Of a DNA stretch of 64,000 bases, positions 17,943 through 26,925 are shown in pieces. The position numbers and the translations under genes were made by a program. Numbering within the stretch: position 1 is the stretch's first letter; each line of letters begins with the position of its first letter. The DNA is from Ktedonobacter sp. SOSP1-85 (GTDB lineage: Bacteria > Chloroflexota > Ktedonobacteria > Ktedonobacterales > Ktedonobacteraceae). Location: NCBI RefSeq assembly GCF_016587415.1, contig NZ_BNJI01000001.1, positions 3,263,501 to 3,327,500 on the forward strand, in the 5' to 3' direction. Under the pieces are notes generated by a model that worked only from the letters and a program-made list of their open reading frames with translations, had not been told where the DNA came from and did no database searches.

Positions 17943-17981
17943 GAATCTCAAACCGGCGCGATTCGCGCCGGTTTGAGATTC
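17943..17981 (+). terminator. Short palindrome after the AhpD-like gene
   Basis: Perfect 19-base arms with a one-base centre, beginning 10 bases after the stop codon. GC-rich inner stem; no U tract. Confidence 0.7.
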
Positions 17982-18206
17982 GCGCCGATTTTCACTCCGT
18001 CGTTCCAGATTTCTTCGATACACGCGTTCATCTTCCCAGCTCGGACGTTCGGTGTCGTATCATGTCAAGGGGTAGGCGGCTTCTTATCTCCAACGATGCA
18101 CAGCCTGGGCGCAAAAGAGGAAGCTCGACCAGGTGAGTAAGAGAGGTATTTTCGATCCCACGACGGAGACAAAGGAAATAAAATGAGGGGCGTCCTTGGC
18201 GAGGTT

Positions 18207-19049
18207 TCAAATGTTAAGGCTTTGCAGGATTGTTCGGGTCCGGCTATTAGGCGTATAGATTATAAGCCTGATATCAGCGCTACCGAGCATCTGCAAGGTG
18301 AAATGCTCAAACTCTAGAATGCCCAAGGTTGAATGCTCTATGACCTTGGGACCCTCTAGCGCGCTCCGTACATCATGGTGGGGCCACCACTGGCAAAACT
18401 CGGGACTTACCTGCTTCAAATCCTCAATTAACTCCTCAAAATAGGGATCGTCGGGATAGCGTGCGCTAGCCGCACGGAACTCCGCTAATGTGCCTCGCGC
18501 AATCGTCTCCCAATTTGAGCGTGCCCGCATCGTGGGGCTGGTAAAGAGGCGCCATATCAGGTTGCGCGTGTATGTGGAGGTTGCGTTTGAAATGGAGAAG
18601 ATGATATCAGCGGCTTTATTCCAGGCTAGATAATCATACCGGCGACCCATGACATAAGCGGGAGACGGATTGAGATCGTCAAGCACTTGTTGGAGCGCCG
18701 GGCTAACACTCTCGTGTGTAGGAGAAAGCGGAGTTGGCAGTGGTTGCCCAGCGAGCACAAAGAGGTGCCGGCGTTCATTTGAGGTCAACTTGAGCGCCTG
18801 GGCGATACTCTCAAGAACCTGGGCCGAGGGATGCACATCGCGTCCCTGCTCCAACCAGACATACCAGGAGGTGCCAATATTGGCGAGCTGTGCTACCTCT
18901 TCTCGGCGCAGTCCTGGCGTGCGACGGCGGATACCAGGCGGCAGTCCCACATCGGTGGGCGAAAGGTGCATCCGCCGTTGGCGTAAAAAAGTAGCGAGGG
19001 TCTGACGGCGTTCACGCTCATGCATATTGGTTGCTGCTACCTTTCTCAT
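18207..19049 (-). CDS. XRE-family regulator with MmyB-like ligand domain
   Basis: A 280-residue transcriptional regulator. The N-terminal HTH (about residues 15-85) contains RRTPGLRREEVAQLANIGTSWY and WLEQGRDVHPS, the pattern of MmyB-like XRE proteins; the remainder has MGRRYDYLAWN, LIWRLFTSP and WWPHHDV, typical of the MmyB fatty-acid or ligand-binding domain. Such proteins often control an adjacent dehydrogenase or oxidoreductase gene. ATG 19049 is preferred; a TTG two codons upstream is possible and neither has a clear ribosome binding site. The last 24 bases of the gene recur near 17150. Confidence 0.87.
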   Translation of the reverse strand: MRKVAATNMHERERRQTLATFLRQRRMHLSPTDVGLPPGIRRRTPGLRREEVAQLANIGTSWYVWLEQGRDVHPSAQVLESIAQALKLTSNERRHLFVLAGQPLPTPLSPTHESVSPALQQVLDDLNPSPAYVMGRRYDYLAWNKAADIIFSISNATSTYTRNLIWRLFTSPTMRARSNWETIARGTLAEFRAASARYPDDPYFEELIEDLKQVSPEFCQWWPHHDVRSALEGPKVIEHSTLGILEFEHFTLQMLGSADIRLIIYTPNSRTRTILQSLNI

Positions 19050-19214
19050 ACTCAAAGGTGAGCGAACCCACCCTTAAGCGGTCAGTTGTTCCTGCTTCAT
19101 CGTCAGTTGCCAGCGCACGGGAACCTTTGGATCAGCCCTCCCGTTTCGGTCTCACATTGACTCCACAGGCGCTTTTACGTCATCGGTCGTAGCCACTACC
19201 CAGGACGGCCAGCT

Positions 19215-20510
19215 TTAGGCGTGAAGCTGGCGAAGCATGTCGGTGGCGAACCACGCGAGATTCAACGCGGCATTCAGGTCGCGGTCCAGGATGCGTTTAC
19301 AAATCAGGCATTGATAGGTACGATGTTTGAGTGGCATGCGCTTTTTGACATGCCCACAACACGAACACCGTTTGGTGGAAGGAAACCAGCGCGAGGCAAT
19401 GAACACGTCTCCTCCTGCGGTGGCGACCTTGGTCTTGAGGAACTGCAAGAGTTGTCCCATCGCCGCATCAGCCACAGCTCTCGCCAGTTTGTGATTGGCC
19501 ATCATCCCCAACAGATGGAGGTCTTCGATGCCGATCACTCCAGCGGTCCGTGCCAGTTCGGTGGTAAACTTGTGCTGGACATCCCGGCGAATATTGGCGA
19601 TCTTCTGGTGCTCGCGGGCCACCTTCACCCGTTGTTTCTCATAATTTTTGCCGAAAACGGTTCGGCCCGTCTCCGGGTCTTTCGTTTTCTGCTTCCGTGC
19701 AAGGGTTCGTTGCAACTTGCCGAGCTTCCCCAGATGGTGTTCGAGCGGCTTTTGGTTCTCAAGTCGTCGCCCATCGGAAACCACAGCAGCCTGCTTGATG
19801 CCTACATCCACCCCCACGACAGCCGTGGGAGTGGGAGAGCGCTGTTTCTTGATCTCGACCTGAATACTCACATACCAATGACCTGCTTCACAGGAGACCG
19901 TTGCCCCCAGCATTTTGACCGACTCACAGATGACCTGCTTGCGCTGGTTGCGCTTCTTCGTCGGCTGTGGCGCTTTTCCCTCCTCCACAAAGCGCAGCTT
20001 TTCGGCGAGATTGACGGTCCCAAGTTTGCGAAGCAGTTTCCCTCGCCCTTTCCCGATCTTGCGCTGATCCAGAAGGAAGCGGCCAAGTCCTGGGATTGAC
20101 ATCCAATGACTGCCGAGGGTGAATTTGTCATTGGAAAGGTAAAAGGATTCGTGCGATTTCCCTTTTTTCTTGTACCTGGGATACTCGGCTCGGCCTGCGA
20201 AGAAGTTGTCGTAGGCTTTCTTCAGGTCATCAAAAGCTCCTTCCACCACACATTTCGTCACGTCGTAGGTCCACGGATACTCCTGCTCCCGGATCTTGTT
20301 GAACTGCTTTTTCAGGGACATCGCGTTGGGAGACGTGAGCGTGCGCTCGGCCTCGGGGACCGTTTCTTGTTCCACTTTGTACGCTTGATACTGTTTCTCC
20401 CACTGTTCTCTCCCCCAGTTGTAAATGAATCTTCTCGTACCACAGGCACGTTTGAGATACTCCACCTGTTCAGGCGTCGGGTTGATCCGTATTTTGTGCG
20501 CGGTTTTCAT
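19215..20510 (-). CDS. tnpB: TnpB RNA-guided nuclease of IS607-type element a
   Basis: A 431-residue TnpB. Catalytic RuvC residues are complete: Asp235 in VVGVDVGIKQA, Glu329 in VIGIEDLHLLG and Asp411 in LDRDLNAALNLA; the zinc finger CSCCG/CLIC lies between the second and third. The gene overlaps the end of tnpA by 41 bases in another frame, so translation is likely coupled. It presumably uses an omega RNA made from the right end of the element. It is a different lineage from the TnpB at 5650, with little shared sequence beyond the active site. Confidence 0.94.
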   Translation of the reverse strand: MKTAHKIRINPTPEQVEYLKRACGTRRFIYNWGREQWEKQYQAYKVEQETVPEAERTLTSPNAMSLKKQFNKIREQEYPWTYDVTKCVVEGAFDDLKKAYDNFFAGRAEYPRYKKKGKSHESFYLSNDKFTLGSHWMSIPGLGRFLLDQRKIGKGRGKLLRKLGTVNLAEKLRFVEEGKAPQPTKKRNQRKQVICESVKMLGATVSCEAGHWYVSIQVEIKKQRSPTPTAVVGVDVGIKQAAVVSDGRRLENQKPLEHHLGKLGKLQRTLARKQKTKDPETGRTVFGKNYEKQRVKVAREHQKIANIRRDVQHKFTTELARTAGVIGIEDLHLLGMMANHKLARAVADAAMGQLLQFLKTKVATAGGDVFIASRWFPSTKRCSCCGHVKKRMPLKHRTYQCLICKRILDRDLNAALNLAWFATDMLRQLHA

Positions 20511-21099
20511 CCTTGAGCGCTTTCTCTAAGGCTTTGCGGTAATTCCTGAGACCGTACAAGCGTGAACTAAAATCGTGGACAATACTCATCAAGTCCTGCA
20601 CGACCTCTTGTTCGGGCGAAAGTGTCTCCGTGTTCATCACAACCAATTCCGTGTGATGAGCCTCGCACAGATGCTTGATCAGGGCAAAGCCACAGCGAGC
20701 CAGCCGATCCTCATGGGCAATGAGCAGGCGCGAAACCTGCCCTTCGATAATGGCATCGACGAGCCGAAGAAACCGCTTGCGCTCAAAATTGAGGCCGCCC
20801 CCGATTTCCATGATCCACTCATCCACCACCAGTGACTTGGAGGCTGCGTAGCTTTCTAAGGCGGCCCGTTGGTTGTGTAAATCCGGTCGTTGAGCGGGGC
20901 TTGACACCCGGCAATAGGCCACCGTTCGGCGTATGGCTGGCCGTTGAGGAAGGTTAAGCGCCGTAGCCAGATCGGCCTCATCATAGTAGCGACGCCCGGA
21001 AATGGTTCGTTTCGCTTTGAGGCGGCCTTCCCGATCCCAGCGCTGCAAGGTTTTTACACTGACACCTATTTGCTTGGCAAACTGTGCAACTGAGTACAT
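20470..21099 (-). CDS. tnpA: IS607-family serine transposase
   Basis: A 209-residue serine recombinase. The N-terminal MerR-like HTH is MYSVAQFAKQIGVSVKTLQRW, the catalytic Ser is in YCRVSS (about residue 66), and the resolvase core continues with LLIAHEDRLARCGF. This N-terminal DNA-binding arrangement is specific to IS607 TnpA. The ATG sits 6 bases after a TAAAAT -10 box, so the mRNA should be leaderless. The promoter overlaps likely TnpA binding sites in the left end, suggesting autoregulation. Confidence 0.95.
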   Translation of the reverse strand: MYSVAQFAKQIGVSVKTLQRWDREGRLKAKRTISGRRYYDEADLATALNLPQRPAIRRTVAYCRVSSPAQRPDLHNQRAALESYAASKSLVVDEWIMEIGGGLNFERKRFLRLVDAIIEGQVSRLLIAHEDRLARCGFALIKHLCEAHHTELVVMNTETLSPEQEVVQDLMSIVHDFSSRLYGLRNYRKALEKALKDENRAQNTDQPDA

Positions 21100-21105
21100 G
21101 TAATG

Positions 21106-21135
21106 ATTTTAGCTCACTTTTGCACACTTTGTCAA
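21106..21135 (-). promoter_or_regulatory. Promoter of IS607 element a, leaderless tnpA
   Basis: On the minus strand TTGACA (21130-21135), 18-base spacer, TAAAAT (21106-21111), then 6 bases to the tnpA ATG. It has the same layout as the promoter of element b at 47402-47430. Confidence 0.75.
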
Positions 21136-21289
21136 TATCTGGTATTCATCTCCTTATCCTGGTGGTGAGAGACCTATGATTAAGAAACCCTGTTCCTGGC
21201 ATCAGCAACAGAGTATAGTCAAGCCAGGCGCCTGCGTCAACAGGGCCTGGCTCCTTTTCCTCAAGAGAACCTTCGCGCCTGCGGCGCTC

Positions 21290-21346
21290 GGGGTAAGGGT
21301 GTGCGTAAAAAATGGCTTTGCCATTTTTTACGCACACCCTTACCCC
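21290..21346. repeat. Palindromic hairpin upstream of LLM gene
   Basis: Perfect 27-base arms with a TTT loop; the arm contains GTAAAAAATGGC/GCCATTTTTTAC, giving A/T tracts. Its left edge joins the dispersed motif TTCGCGCCTGCGGCGCTC (21272-21289). It lies between genes that diverge, though the IS607 insertion may have displaced the gene it once terminated. Confidence 0.8.
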
Positions 21347-21428
21347 TGAGGATTGGCGAACCGAGGTGAGAGTCAGAAGAGCATTGGAAGCTCTGTAAAT
21401 GTTTGCTTAGAAGCGAGGAAATTATTCT

Positions 21429-22373
21429 ATGTCTCTGAAGTTTGGTGTATCCCTGCCGCAAGGCTGGGCAATGGAACTGGTGGGAATTAAGGATCCAGTC
21501 GAAGCCTATGAAGCAATGACGCGCGTGGCTCAGGTTGCTGAAGAAGTGGGTTTTGTATCCGCCTGGCTTGTTGATCACTTTCATACTATCCCACGCCCAT
21601 CCCAGGAGTTCACCTTTGAATGCTGGACCACCACCGCAGCCCTTGCGCGTGATACGACGCGTATGCGCATCGGCCAGTTGGTTACCTGCAATGGCTATCG
21701 TCACCCCGCGCTGCTCGCGAAAATGGCCAGTACCGTCGATGTGCTCTCGCATGGACGACTCAACTTTGGTATCGGGGCAGGCTGGTTTGAGCACGAGTAT
21801 CGCGCTTATGGATACGACTATCCCGAGGCCCCTGAGCGCTTGCGCTACCTGCGAGAGGCTGTTCAAGTTATTCGAGCCATGTGGACTCAGGAGGAAGCCG
21901 CCTTCGAGGGGAAATATTACCAGGTACGTGGAGCTATCAACCAGCCTAAAGGTGTGCAAAAGCCACATATTCCCCTGCTTATTGGAGGTGGCGGCGAAAA
22001 AGTGACGCTCAAGCTGGTCGCACAGTATGCTGATGCATGCAACCTGAGCGGCGATCTAGAAGACATCAAGCATAAACTGGCCGTGCTCAAAGAGCATTGC
22101 GAAACGGTTGGGCGCGACTACGAAAGCATTCATCGCACGATCACCTGCCTATGTGCCATTGGCGAGACCGATGAGCAGGCCAGGGCGAAATTTCCCGCCG
22201 CGCTCCTGGGCAGACCGGTAGCTGCAGGCGCGTTGATCGGCAGCCCGGATACAATTCGTCGCCAGCTTGCTGAGTTGGAGGAAGCTGGTATCCAGGAAGT
22301 AATCATTAGTTTCTCCTCCGATAGTTTGCAGTTGGACACCTTGCGCTTCTTCGCTCAAGAGTTCATCGCATAA
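21429..22373 (+). CDS. LLM-class F420-dependent oxidoreductase
   Basis: A 314-residue TIM-barrel flavin/F420 oxidoreductase of the luciferase-like family. Recognisable segments are GFVSAWLVDHF, MASTVDVLSHGRLNFGIGAGW, ERLRYLREAVQVIRAMW and PLLIGGGGEKVTLKLVAQYAD, typical of the TIGR03560-like F420-dependent group. The substrate is not predictable. GAGGAA 8 bases before the ATG supports the start. A short hairpin with a following TTT run ends the transcription unit. Confidence 0.92.
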   Translation: MSLKFGVSLPQGWAMELVGIKDPVEAYEAMTRVAQVAEEVGFVSAWLVDHFHTIPRPSQEFTFECWTTTAALARDTTRMRIGQLVTCNGYRHPALLAKMASTVDVLSHGRLNFGIGAGWFEHEYRAYGYDYPEAPERLRYLREAVQVIRAMWTQEEAAFEGKYYQVRGAINQPKGVQKPHIPLLIGGGGEKVTLKLVAQYADACNLSGDLEDIKHKLAVLKEHCETVGRDYESIHRTITCLCAIGETDEQARAKFPAALLGRPVAAGALIGSPDTIRRQLAELEEAGIQEVIISFSSDSLQLDTLRFFAQEFIA

Positions 22374-22384
22374 ACGGAACAGTC

Positions 22385-22418
22385 ATTGTCGGGTCCATGC
22401 CAGCATGGACCCGACAAT
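22385..22418 (+). terminator. Intrinsic terminator after LLM gene
   Basis: Perfect 16-base arms (ATTGTCGGGTCCATGC and complement) with a CA loop, followed by TTTATTT. The stem shares the GGGTCCATGC...GCATGGACCC motif with the array at 10618-10726. Confidence 0.8.
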
Positions 22419-22449
22419 TTTATTTATAAGGTCTAGTGGTCTAGATGTC

Positions 22450-22478
22450 TTGACAAAGTCATGGGAAGTGGGTAATGT
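22450..22478 (+). promoter_or_regulatory. Candidate promoter of the chitinase gene
   Basis: TTGACA at 22450-22455, a 17-base spacer and TAATGT at 22473-22478. A small CTGGCAA/TTGCCAG hairpin (22533-22549) lies in the leader just before the ribosome binding site. Confidence 0.5.
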
Positions 22479-22563
22479 TGCTTTTAGAATGTATCGTTCG
22501 GGTATAGGCCCTAAAAAGCGTATTAAAGATGTGCTGGCAATGATTGCCAGAAAGGAGAGCTGT

Positions 22564-23970
22564 ATGACGCACTCTCGTCGACCCCTGGTGCTAGGAGGCA
22601 CCCTCTTTCTACTCCTCTTTTATCTCTGTGCTTTTGCCCTGCTCAATGGTGGTGGCAAGGCTTATGCACAGACGTTCTCCGCTACTAAGAGTGGCGATGA
22701 CATGTTCGCCGCGCCAGCTCCCGCGAGCAAGCGCATTGTGGGTTATTTCACGGCCTGGAGCATCTATGGACGCAACTATAATTTGCATAATGTAGATGTT
22801 AATGGTCAGGCCAGCAAGCTGACGACCATTAACTATGCTTTTAGCAACATCAGTAGCGATCTTAAGTGTCAGCTTGGGGATAGCTGGGCGGATACTGACA
22901 GGCCATTCGCCGTCGCCGAGGCCGTGAACGGCCAGGCCGATAGCTGGTCTGATCCCTTGCGGGGCAACTTTAATCAGCTTAAAGAGCTGAAAGCCTTGCA
23001 TTCCGGTCTCCAGACCATGATCTCGATTGGCGGTTGGAGCTGGTCCGCGCTCTTCTCGGACGCGGCACTGCCTCAGAACCGGGCGGCCTTTGTCCAGTCC
23101 TGCATCGATCTCTATATCAAGGGCAATTTGCCATCCGCCAATGGCGCGGGGGCTGGTGTCTTCGATGGCATTGACATTGACTGGGAGTATCCAGCCGCGC
23201 CTGGTAACACTGGTAACGTTTATCGGCCCGAGGATACGCAGAACTTTACGGCCCTGCTGGCCGAGTTCCGCCATCAGCTTGATGCCTTAAGCAAGCAGAC
23301 CGGGAAGCGCTATCTCCTATCGGCCGCCCTGCCTGCTGGCCCGGATAAGTATCAGAAGATCGAGCTAAATAAGATTGGTCATTACCTGAACTGGGCTAAT
23401 CTGATGACTTATGATCTGCATGGGGCATGGGATGCCCAGGGACCAACCGATTTTGCTGCCCCGCTCTATAGCAGCCATAAGGATCCCTCCCCTGCTCCCA
23501 CAAACGCGTACAGCGTCGATGATGCCGTGCGCGCCTACTTGAGAGCGGGCTTTGAGGAAGAAAAACTGGTGGTCGGTATTCCCTTCTATGGTCATGGTTG
23601 GACGAACGTACCAAATCAGAACCATGGACTCTACCAGAGCAGTCCGGACATGCAGCCCGCGCCAGGCGTGTACGAGGCTGGCACTAATGACTACAACGTC
23701 CTGGCACAGCTCAATTATCCTACGTATCGCGACCCCATTACAAAAGCATCCTGGATCTTTGATGGCACCACCTTCTGGTCGTTTGATGACGCCACGGCGG
23801 TAGCTACTAAGGTCCATTATGTGAAAAGCCACGATCTGGCTGGCGCAATGTTCTGGTCGCTGGATGGGGATGATAGCTCGGCTACCCTGACCACGACAGT
23901 CTACAATGGCTTCCACAGAAATACGGGCCAGGGAGCCCCGGTCTTTGCAAGCCGGGGAGGAACCCCATAG
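22564..23970 (+). CDS. Secreted GH18 chitinase
   Basis: A 468-residue glycoside hydrolase of family 18 that cleaves beta-1,4 N-acetylglucosamine bonds in chitin. Residues 1-36 form a signal peptide (basic start, hydrophobic LGGTLFLLLFYLCAFALL, then AYAQT). The catalytic signature FDGIDIDWEYP with the DxxDxDxE motif is near residues 200-209; MISIGGWSWS, LMTYDLHGAWD and GAMFWSLDGDD are the other conserved barrel strands. No carbohydrate-binding domain is attached. AAGGAGAG precedes ATG 22564. An IscB element is inserted immediately after the stop codon. Confidence 0.95.
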   Translation: MTHSRRPLVLGGTLFLLLFYLCAFALLNGGGKAYAQTFSATKSGDDMFAAPAPASKRIVGYFTAWSIYGRNYNLHNVDVNGQASKLTTINYAFSNISSDLKCQLGDSWADTDRPFAVAEAVNGQADSWSDPLRGNFNQLKELKALHSGLQTMISIGGWSWSALFSDAALPQNRAAFVQSCIDLYIKGNLPSANGAGAGVFDGIDIDWEYPAAPGNTGNVYRPEDTQNFTALLAEFRHQLDALSKQTGKRYLLSAALPAGPDKYQKIELNKIGHYLNWANLMTYDLHGAWDAQGPTDFAAPLYSSHKDPSPAPTNAYSVDDAVRAYLRAGFEEEKLVVGIPFYGHGWTNVPNQNHGLYQSSPDMQPAPGVYEAGTNDYNVLAQLNYPTYRDPITKASWIFDGTTFWSFDDATAVATKVHYVKSHDLAGAMFWSLDGDDSSATLTTTVYNGFHRNTGQGAPVFASRGGTP

Positions 23971-23988
23971 GGGCGCGGTGGCCGTTCC

Positions 23989-25313
23989 TTACGGCCTGCT
24001 TGGGGATGGGGCAGCGTGCCGTGTCCCAACCTGGTAGGCGTAGCCAGTGCTGCGTCCGATCAGCCGGCAAAAGCGGTGAGGCACATCGGTGACCTTGCCG
24101 TGCGCCGTCGTGATGGTGAAGTAGCCGCTGGCTTTCACCGCTACACGCCCCACGTGGGTACCCCGGCAGGCAAAGCGCTCGGGGACCACGGCTCGCACCA
24201 GGTCCCCCGTTTGATACCCAAAGTAGCGTTTGCGGCGCTTGCGATGGCTAACCGGGAGCCCCAGCACATTGACGTTGCACAGCCGTCGATGCCCGCGCCC
24301 CGTCGCCCGCACGAGCAGGGGCACGACGTCCCCCGTGCGCAGGCGCTCAGGGGTGGAGGCTCCCACAACTGCCGCGTCGAGCCAATGCGTCTTCGGGAGG
24401 GCCCGCGTGATTCGATGGTACTTGGTCAGGCCTCCAGACCCCGTTTCCACGGGCAGACCGGTCGCCTTGAGCCGCTCGAAGAGTTCCCAGCGCGTGACAT
24501 TGACGGCCGCCGCGGCTTTGAGCGGGGTCTTCGCTTGCCTGAGAATGCGTTCCAGGCGCACAGGATCATGAGCGAGGAAGTCTCGAATATCCTGGGTGCC
24601 TTTTGCCAGATTGCAGGCTTCACAGGCCAGGGTGAGGTTGGATACCCGCTGGCTGCCCCCCTGGCGCGCGCGAGGATGTGTTCCAGTTGGAGCGGGATGC
24701 CCGTTGCTCCGCAGTACGCACATGCCCTTCCCCATTTCTCCAGGCAGTATTCCCGCACTTCGTAGCCGAACAGGGTGCCCTGCTGATACTCGAGGCCGGA
24801 GATGTCCGGGTGCTCCAACTTCTGCAGGTCGAAGCGCACCAGTTCCTGGGAGAGTGTGGTCACGTGCGCGATCCCGCTGGTCCGCGCCACCCAGGTCAGG
24901 ATGTTCTCCACCCGCGAGACGAGCGACGGGGGCAGCCATCCGGCTCTGCGCCTCCGGTTGGCAAACCGCGGAGCGCGATAGCGGGTCTTGCGGGATCTGC
25001 GCCCCCGGCGCACATTGCGGCGGGTATCCAGGGCTTTTTTGATCGCGGCACCCCGATGGGTGAGTTCGGCGGCCCAGACGACCTCCCCGCCCGCGTCGTC
25101 CACCAGCGCCAGCCCGGTAGTGTGGGCGCCCGGATCGATTTTGAGCCGCAGCGGGGCAGGGGCAGGATGCTCGACCTCCCGCTTGAGGATGATGGTAAAG
25201 GGAGCAGTCCGATAGACGGCCGCCTTTCCGGCGGTGAGCAATCGACGTGCTCGCCCCGGATGGACCGGGGGCAGCGGGTGCTTGAGCGTATCGACGACAA
25301 AGACGTTCGACAT
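23989..25313 (-). pseudogene. iscB: IscB RNA-guided HNH/RuvC nuclease, frameshifted
   Basis: IscB is the ancestor-like relative of Cas9, guided by omega RNA. The N-terminal PLMP-type domain (FVVDTLKHPLPPVHPGRARRLL), RuvC-I Asp in LKIDPGAHTTGLALV, the Arg-rich bridge helix (RRNVRRGRRSRKTRYR) and HNH start CAYCGATGIPLQLEHI are in the first frame, 25313 to about 24662. The HNH end (SNLTLACEACNLAKG), RuvC-III and C-terminal target-binding domain (THWLDAAVVGA, RKRRKRYFGYQTGDLVRA) are in another frame down to 23989. One missing G in a six-G run at 24656-24661 explains it; adding it restores LARARGGSQRVSNL and a protein of about 441 residues, the usual IscB size. Confidence 0.9.
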
Positions 25314-25318
25314 GGTTC

Positions 25319-25618
25319 CTTCCTTTGTGCCCTTGCGGGCCTCCGCTTGCGCGGGTAATGCTCACCTCGACAACGTGTGCAAGCGGTTTGTTGGAAAGCG
25401 CACCGGCTTCACCCTCTACACATTTTAACGCTTTCCCGCAGAGGTTCAGGCTGGTGAAGCACCTGAACGTGCCTATGGACATCGGCGGTGCCGCATTCGC
25501 TTGCAACGGAGCCCGATGGGAGGAGCCTGCTCTTCCCCTGGCTGAGTCTGCTCATGTCTCGGGCCTGCGGACGGCGCGAACGCCCCTCGCAAGCCCCCGC
25601 ATTCGATGCGGGGGTACA
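25319..25618 (-). ncRNA. HEARO / IscB omega RNA
   Basis: The 300 bases upstream of iscB on the minus strand match the HEARO RNA pattern in landmarks: a 5' GC hairpin (25594-25614), then GTGAAGCCGGTGCGCTTTCC, AACAAACCGCTTGCAC, GAGGTGAGCATTACCCGC and AAGGAAGGAACC just before the start codon. The RNA serves as guide scaffold for IscB; the guide itself is expected in roughly 15 bases immediately 5' of the first hairpin (about 25615-25632). Recognition is from memory of the family's conserved blocks; a covariance model search (Rfam HEARO) would confirm. Confidence 0.85.
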
Positions 25619-25658
25619 TGACTCTGATTCAGACGATTAGTCTATTCCTGGCGTGTGA

Positions 25659-25686
25659 GATGAGGTGCTCAGGCGAGCACCTCATC
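25659..25686 (-). terminator. Hairpin overlapping the 3' end of xdhC
   Basis: Perfect 12-base arms (GATGAGGTGCTC and complement) with a 4-base loop. The stop codon and last four codons of xdhC lie inside the hairpin. Confidence 0.7.
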
Positions 25687-26499
25687 CTCTAGAAGATTGT
25701 GCTTGTTTTTGAGCGAGAGGCCGCTTCCCTGGCGGCGTAGCATCACCATTTCCGCGGCGATGCTCAGCGCGATCTCATCGGGAGTTTCCGCGCCCAGGTC
25801 CAGGCCGATGGGTGCGTGGACGCGCTCCAGTTGCTTGCGTGGGATGCCCTCTTCGCGCAGGTGATGAAAAATCTGCTTGACCTTGCTGGTGCTCCCGATC
25901 ATACCGATATAGGCCGCCCGGGTGGATAGCGCGGCCTTTAAGGCGTCTCTATCCAGTTGATGCCCACGCGTGACGATCACCAGCCAGCTTGATTCATCAG
26001 GTTCAAGGGCCTGGATGGTCGCGGGGATATCGCCGAAGATGAGCTGTACTTTCTCGCCAAAGAGCTGAGGATCAGCCAGGTCGCGCCGGTCGTCCACCAC
26101 GACAATGCGGAAGTCCAGCCTGTGCGCCAGGCGCGCCAGGGCCTGTGCCACATAGCCCGCGCCCACGATAACCAGGCGTGGCTCGGGGCGTAGGACCTCA
26201 AAAAAGACCTCCAGCGTCGCGCCACAACTGCCGACTGACTCGCCGTTATCGGCATCGATATGAATATGTGCCAGGTGTGAGTGATTCTCACTCAGCGCCT
26301 TCAATCCCTCATCGACGACCTTTTTATCCGTGACGGGTCCCGCCATATGCCCCTGGGGCGTGCCGTCCGCCGCGATTAGCAGCTTGGTGCCAATCTCGCA
26401 GGGGGCCGCACCCATCGTCTTCACGACTGTGGCCACGACGACGCGCTCACCACGTCGCAGGGCCGCCTGAATCTCATTGTACAAAGTAATGGCAGTCAT
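25669..26499 (-). CDS. XdhC/CoxF-family protein
   Basis: A 276-residue protein of the XdhC family, which helps insert sulfurated molybdenum cofactor into xanthine dehydrogenase-type enzymes. The N-terminal XdhC/CoxI domain shows VVATVVKTMGAAPCEIGTKLL and GSCGATLEVFFE; the C-terminal Rossmann domain has LVIVGAGYVAQALARLA, RDLADPQLFGE and YIGMIGSTSKVKQIFHHL. AGAGGTG 5 bases upstream supports ATG 26499. No molybdenum hydroxylase subunit is near, so the partner is encoded elsewhere. Its 3' end forms part of a hairpin. Confidence 0.9.
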   Translation of the reverse strand: MTAITLYNEIQAALRRGERVVVATVVKTMGAAPCEIGTKLLIAADGTPQGHMAGPVTDKKVVDEGLKALSENHSHLAHIHIDADNGESVGSCGATLEVFFEVLRPEPRLVIVGAGYVAQALARLAHRLDFRIVVVDDRRDLADPQLFGEKVQLIFGDIPATIQALEPDESSWLVIVTRGHQLDRDALKAALSTRAAYIGMIGSTSKVKQIFHHLREEGIPRKQLERVHAPIGLDLGAETPDEIALSIAAEMVMLRRQGSGLSLKNKHNLLEDEVLA

Positions 26500-26719
26500 T
26501 GCCCACCTCTCGCGCACTACTCAATCACTGAATACTTATCCTGTTATTATACTATTACGCTGACTGCAACCTCTCCCCTGGTCGCTAGTATTTTCCTCTT
26601 TTGGCCTACGTGAAAAGAATATGATAGTGACACGATAACGAGAATCTTCCTTGCGATAGGCGAGGTAGATATAGGGTTCAAGCCACGCTAGCAGCCTTCT
26701 CGTGACCAATCTTCATAAC

Positions 26720-26759
26720 TTGACAGCATGCTCCAGGTTGTTCTATAATGTTAGAACAA
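26720..26759 (+). promoter_or_regulatory. Consensus promoter with overlapping operator-like palindrome
   Basis: TTGACA (26720-26725), 18-base spacer, TATAAT (26744-26749), all matching consensus. Overlapping the -10 box is TTGTTCTA-N6-TAGAACAA (26738-26745 and 26752-26759), a perfect 8+8 dyad containing GTTC/GAAC, reminiscent of an SOS (LexA) operator. It drives toward the Rad52-like gene at 26926. Confidence 0.65.
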
Positions 26760-26925
26760 ATTTTCAAGATATAGATTGAATGGGGCGAGATTCTAGCGGA
26801 ATGTGAATGGGTGTTTCTGTCAGGGATGGCACAGTAGAGTTGTATTGAGTAGGCGTACATACTGGGCAAAGCGCATATTTCCCAGAGAAGACAACGTGAT
26901 TGATCATCTAATAGGAGTGTTAACA

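Larger units (their letters stand above)
19190..21140 (-). mobile_element. IS607-type element (tnpA plus tnpB), copy a
   Basis: A complete two-gene IS607-family transposon: serine recombinase tnpA followed by overlapping tnpB. The right end carries a CCAGCTT/AAGCTGG hairpin around the tnpB stop; the left end includes the promoter at 21106-21135. Ends are approximate because IS607 elements lack terminal inverted repeats and target duplication. Confidence 0.8.
23972..25618 (-). mobile_element. IscB (OMEGA) insertion element
   Basis: The element comprises an omega RNA region followed by iscB, with no tnpA. On the minus strand it begins at the CCCCCGCAT/ATGCGGGGG hairpin (25594-25614) and ends just beyond the iscB stop at a GGCCGTtccttACGGCC hairpin (23981-23997). 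It lies between the chitinase and xdhC genes. Ends are approximate. Confidence 0.8.

Noticed and set aside
24662..25506. Upstream half of a long open frame (23989-25506, minus strand) as part of one protein
   Set aside because: Its sequence above 24662 is an out-of-frame reading of the iscB N terminus and the omega RNA; only the part below 24661 encodes IscB residues.
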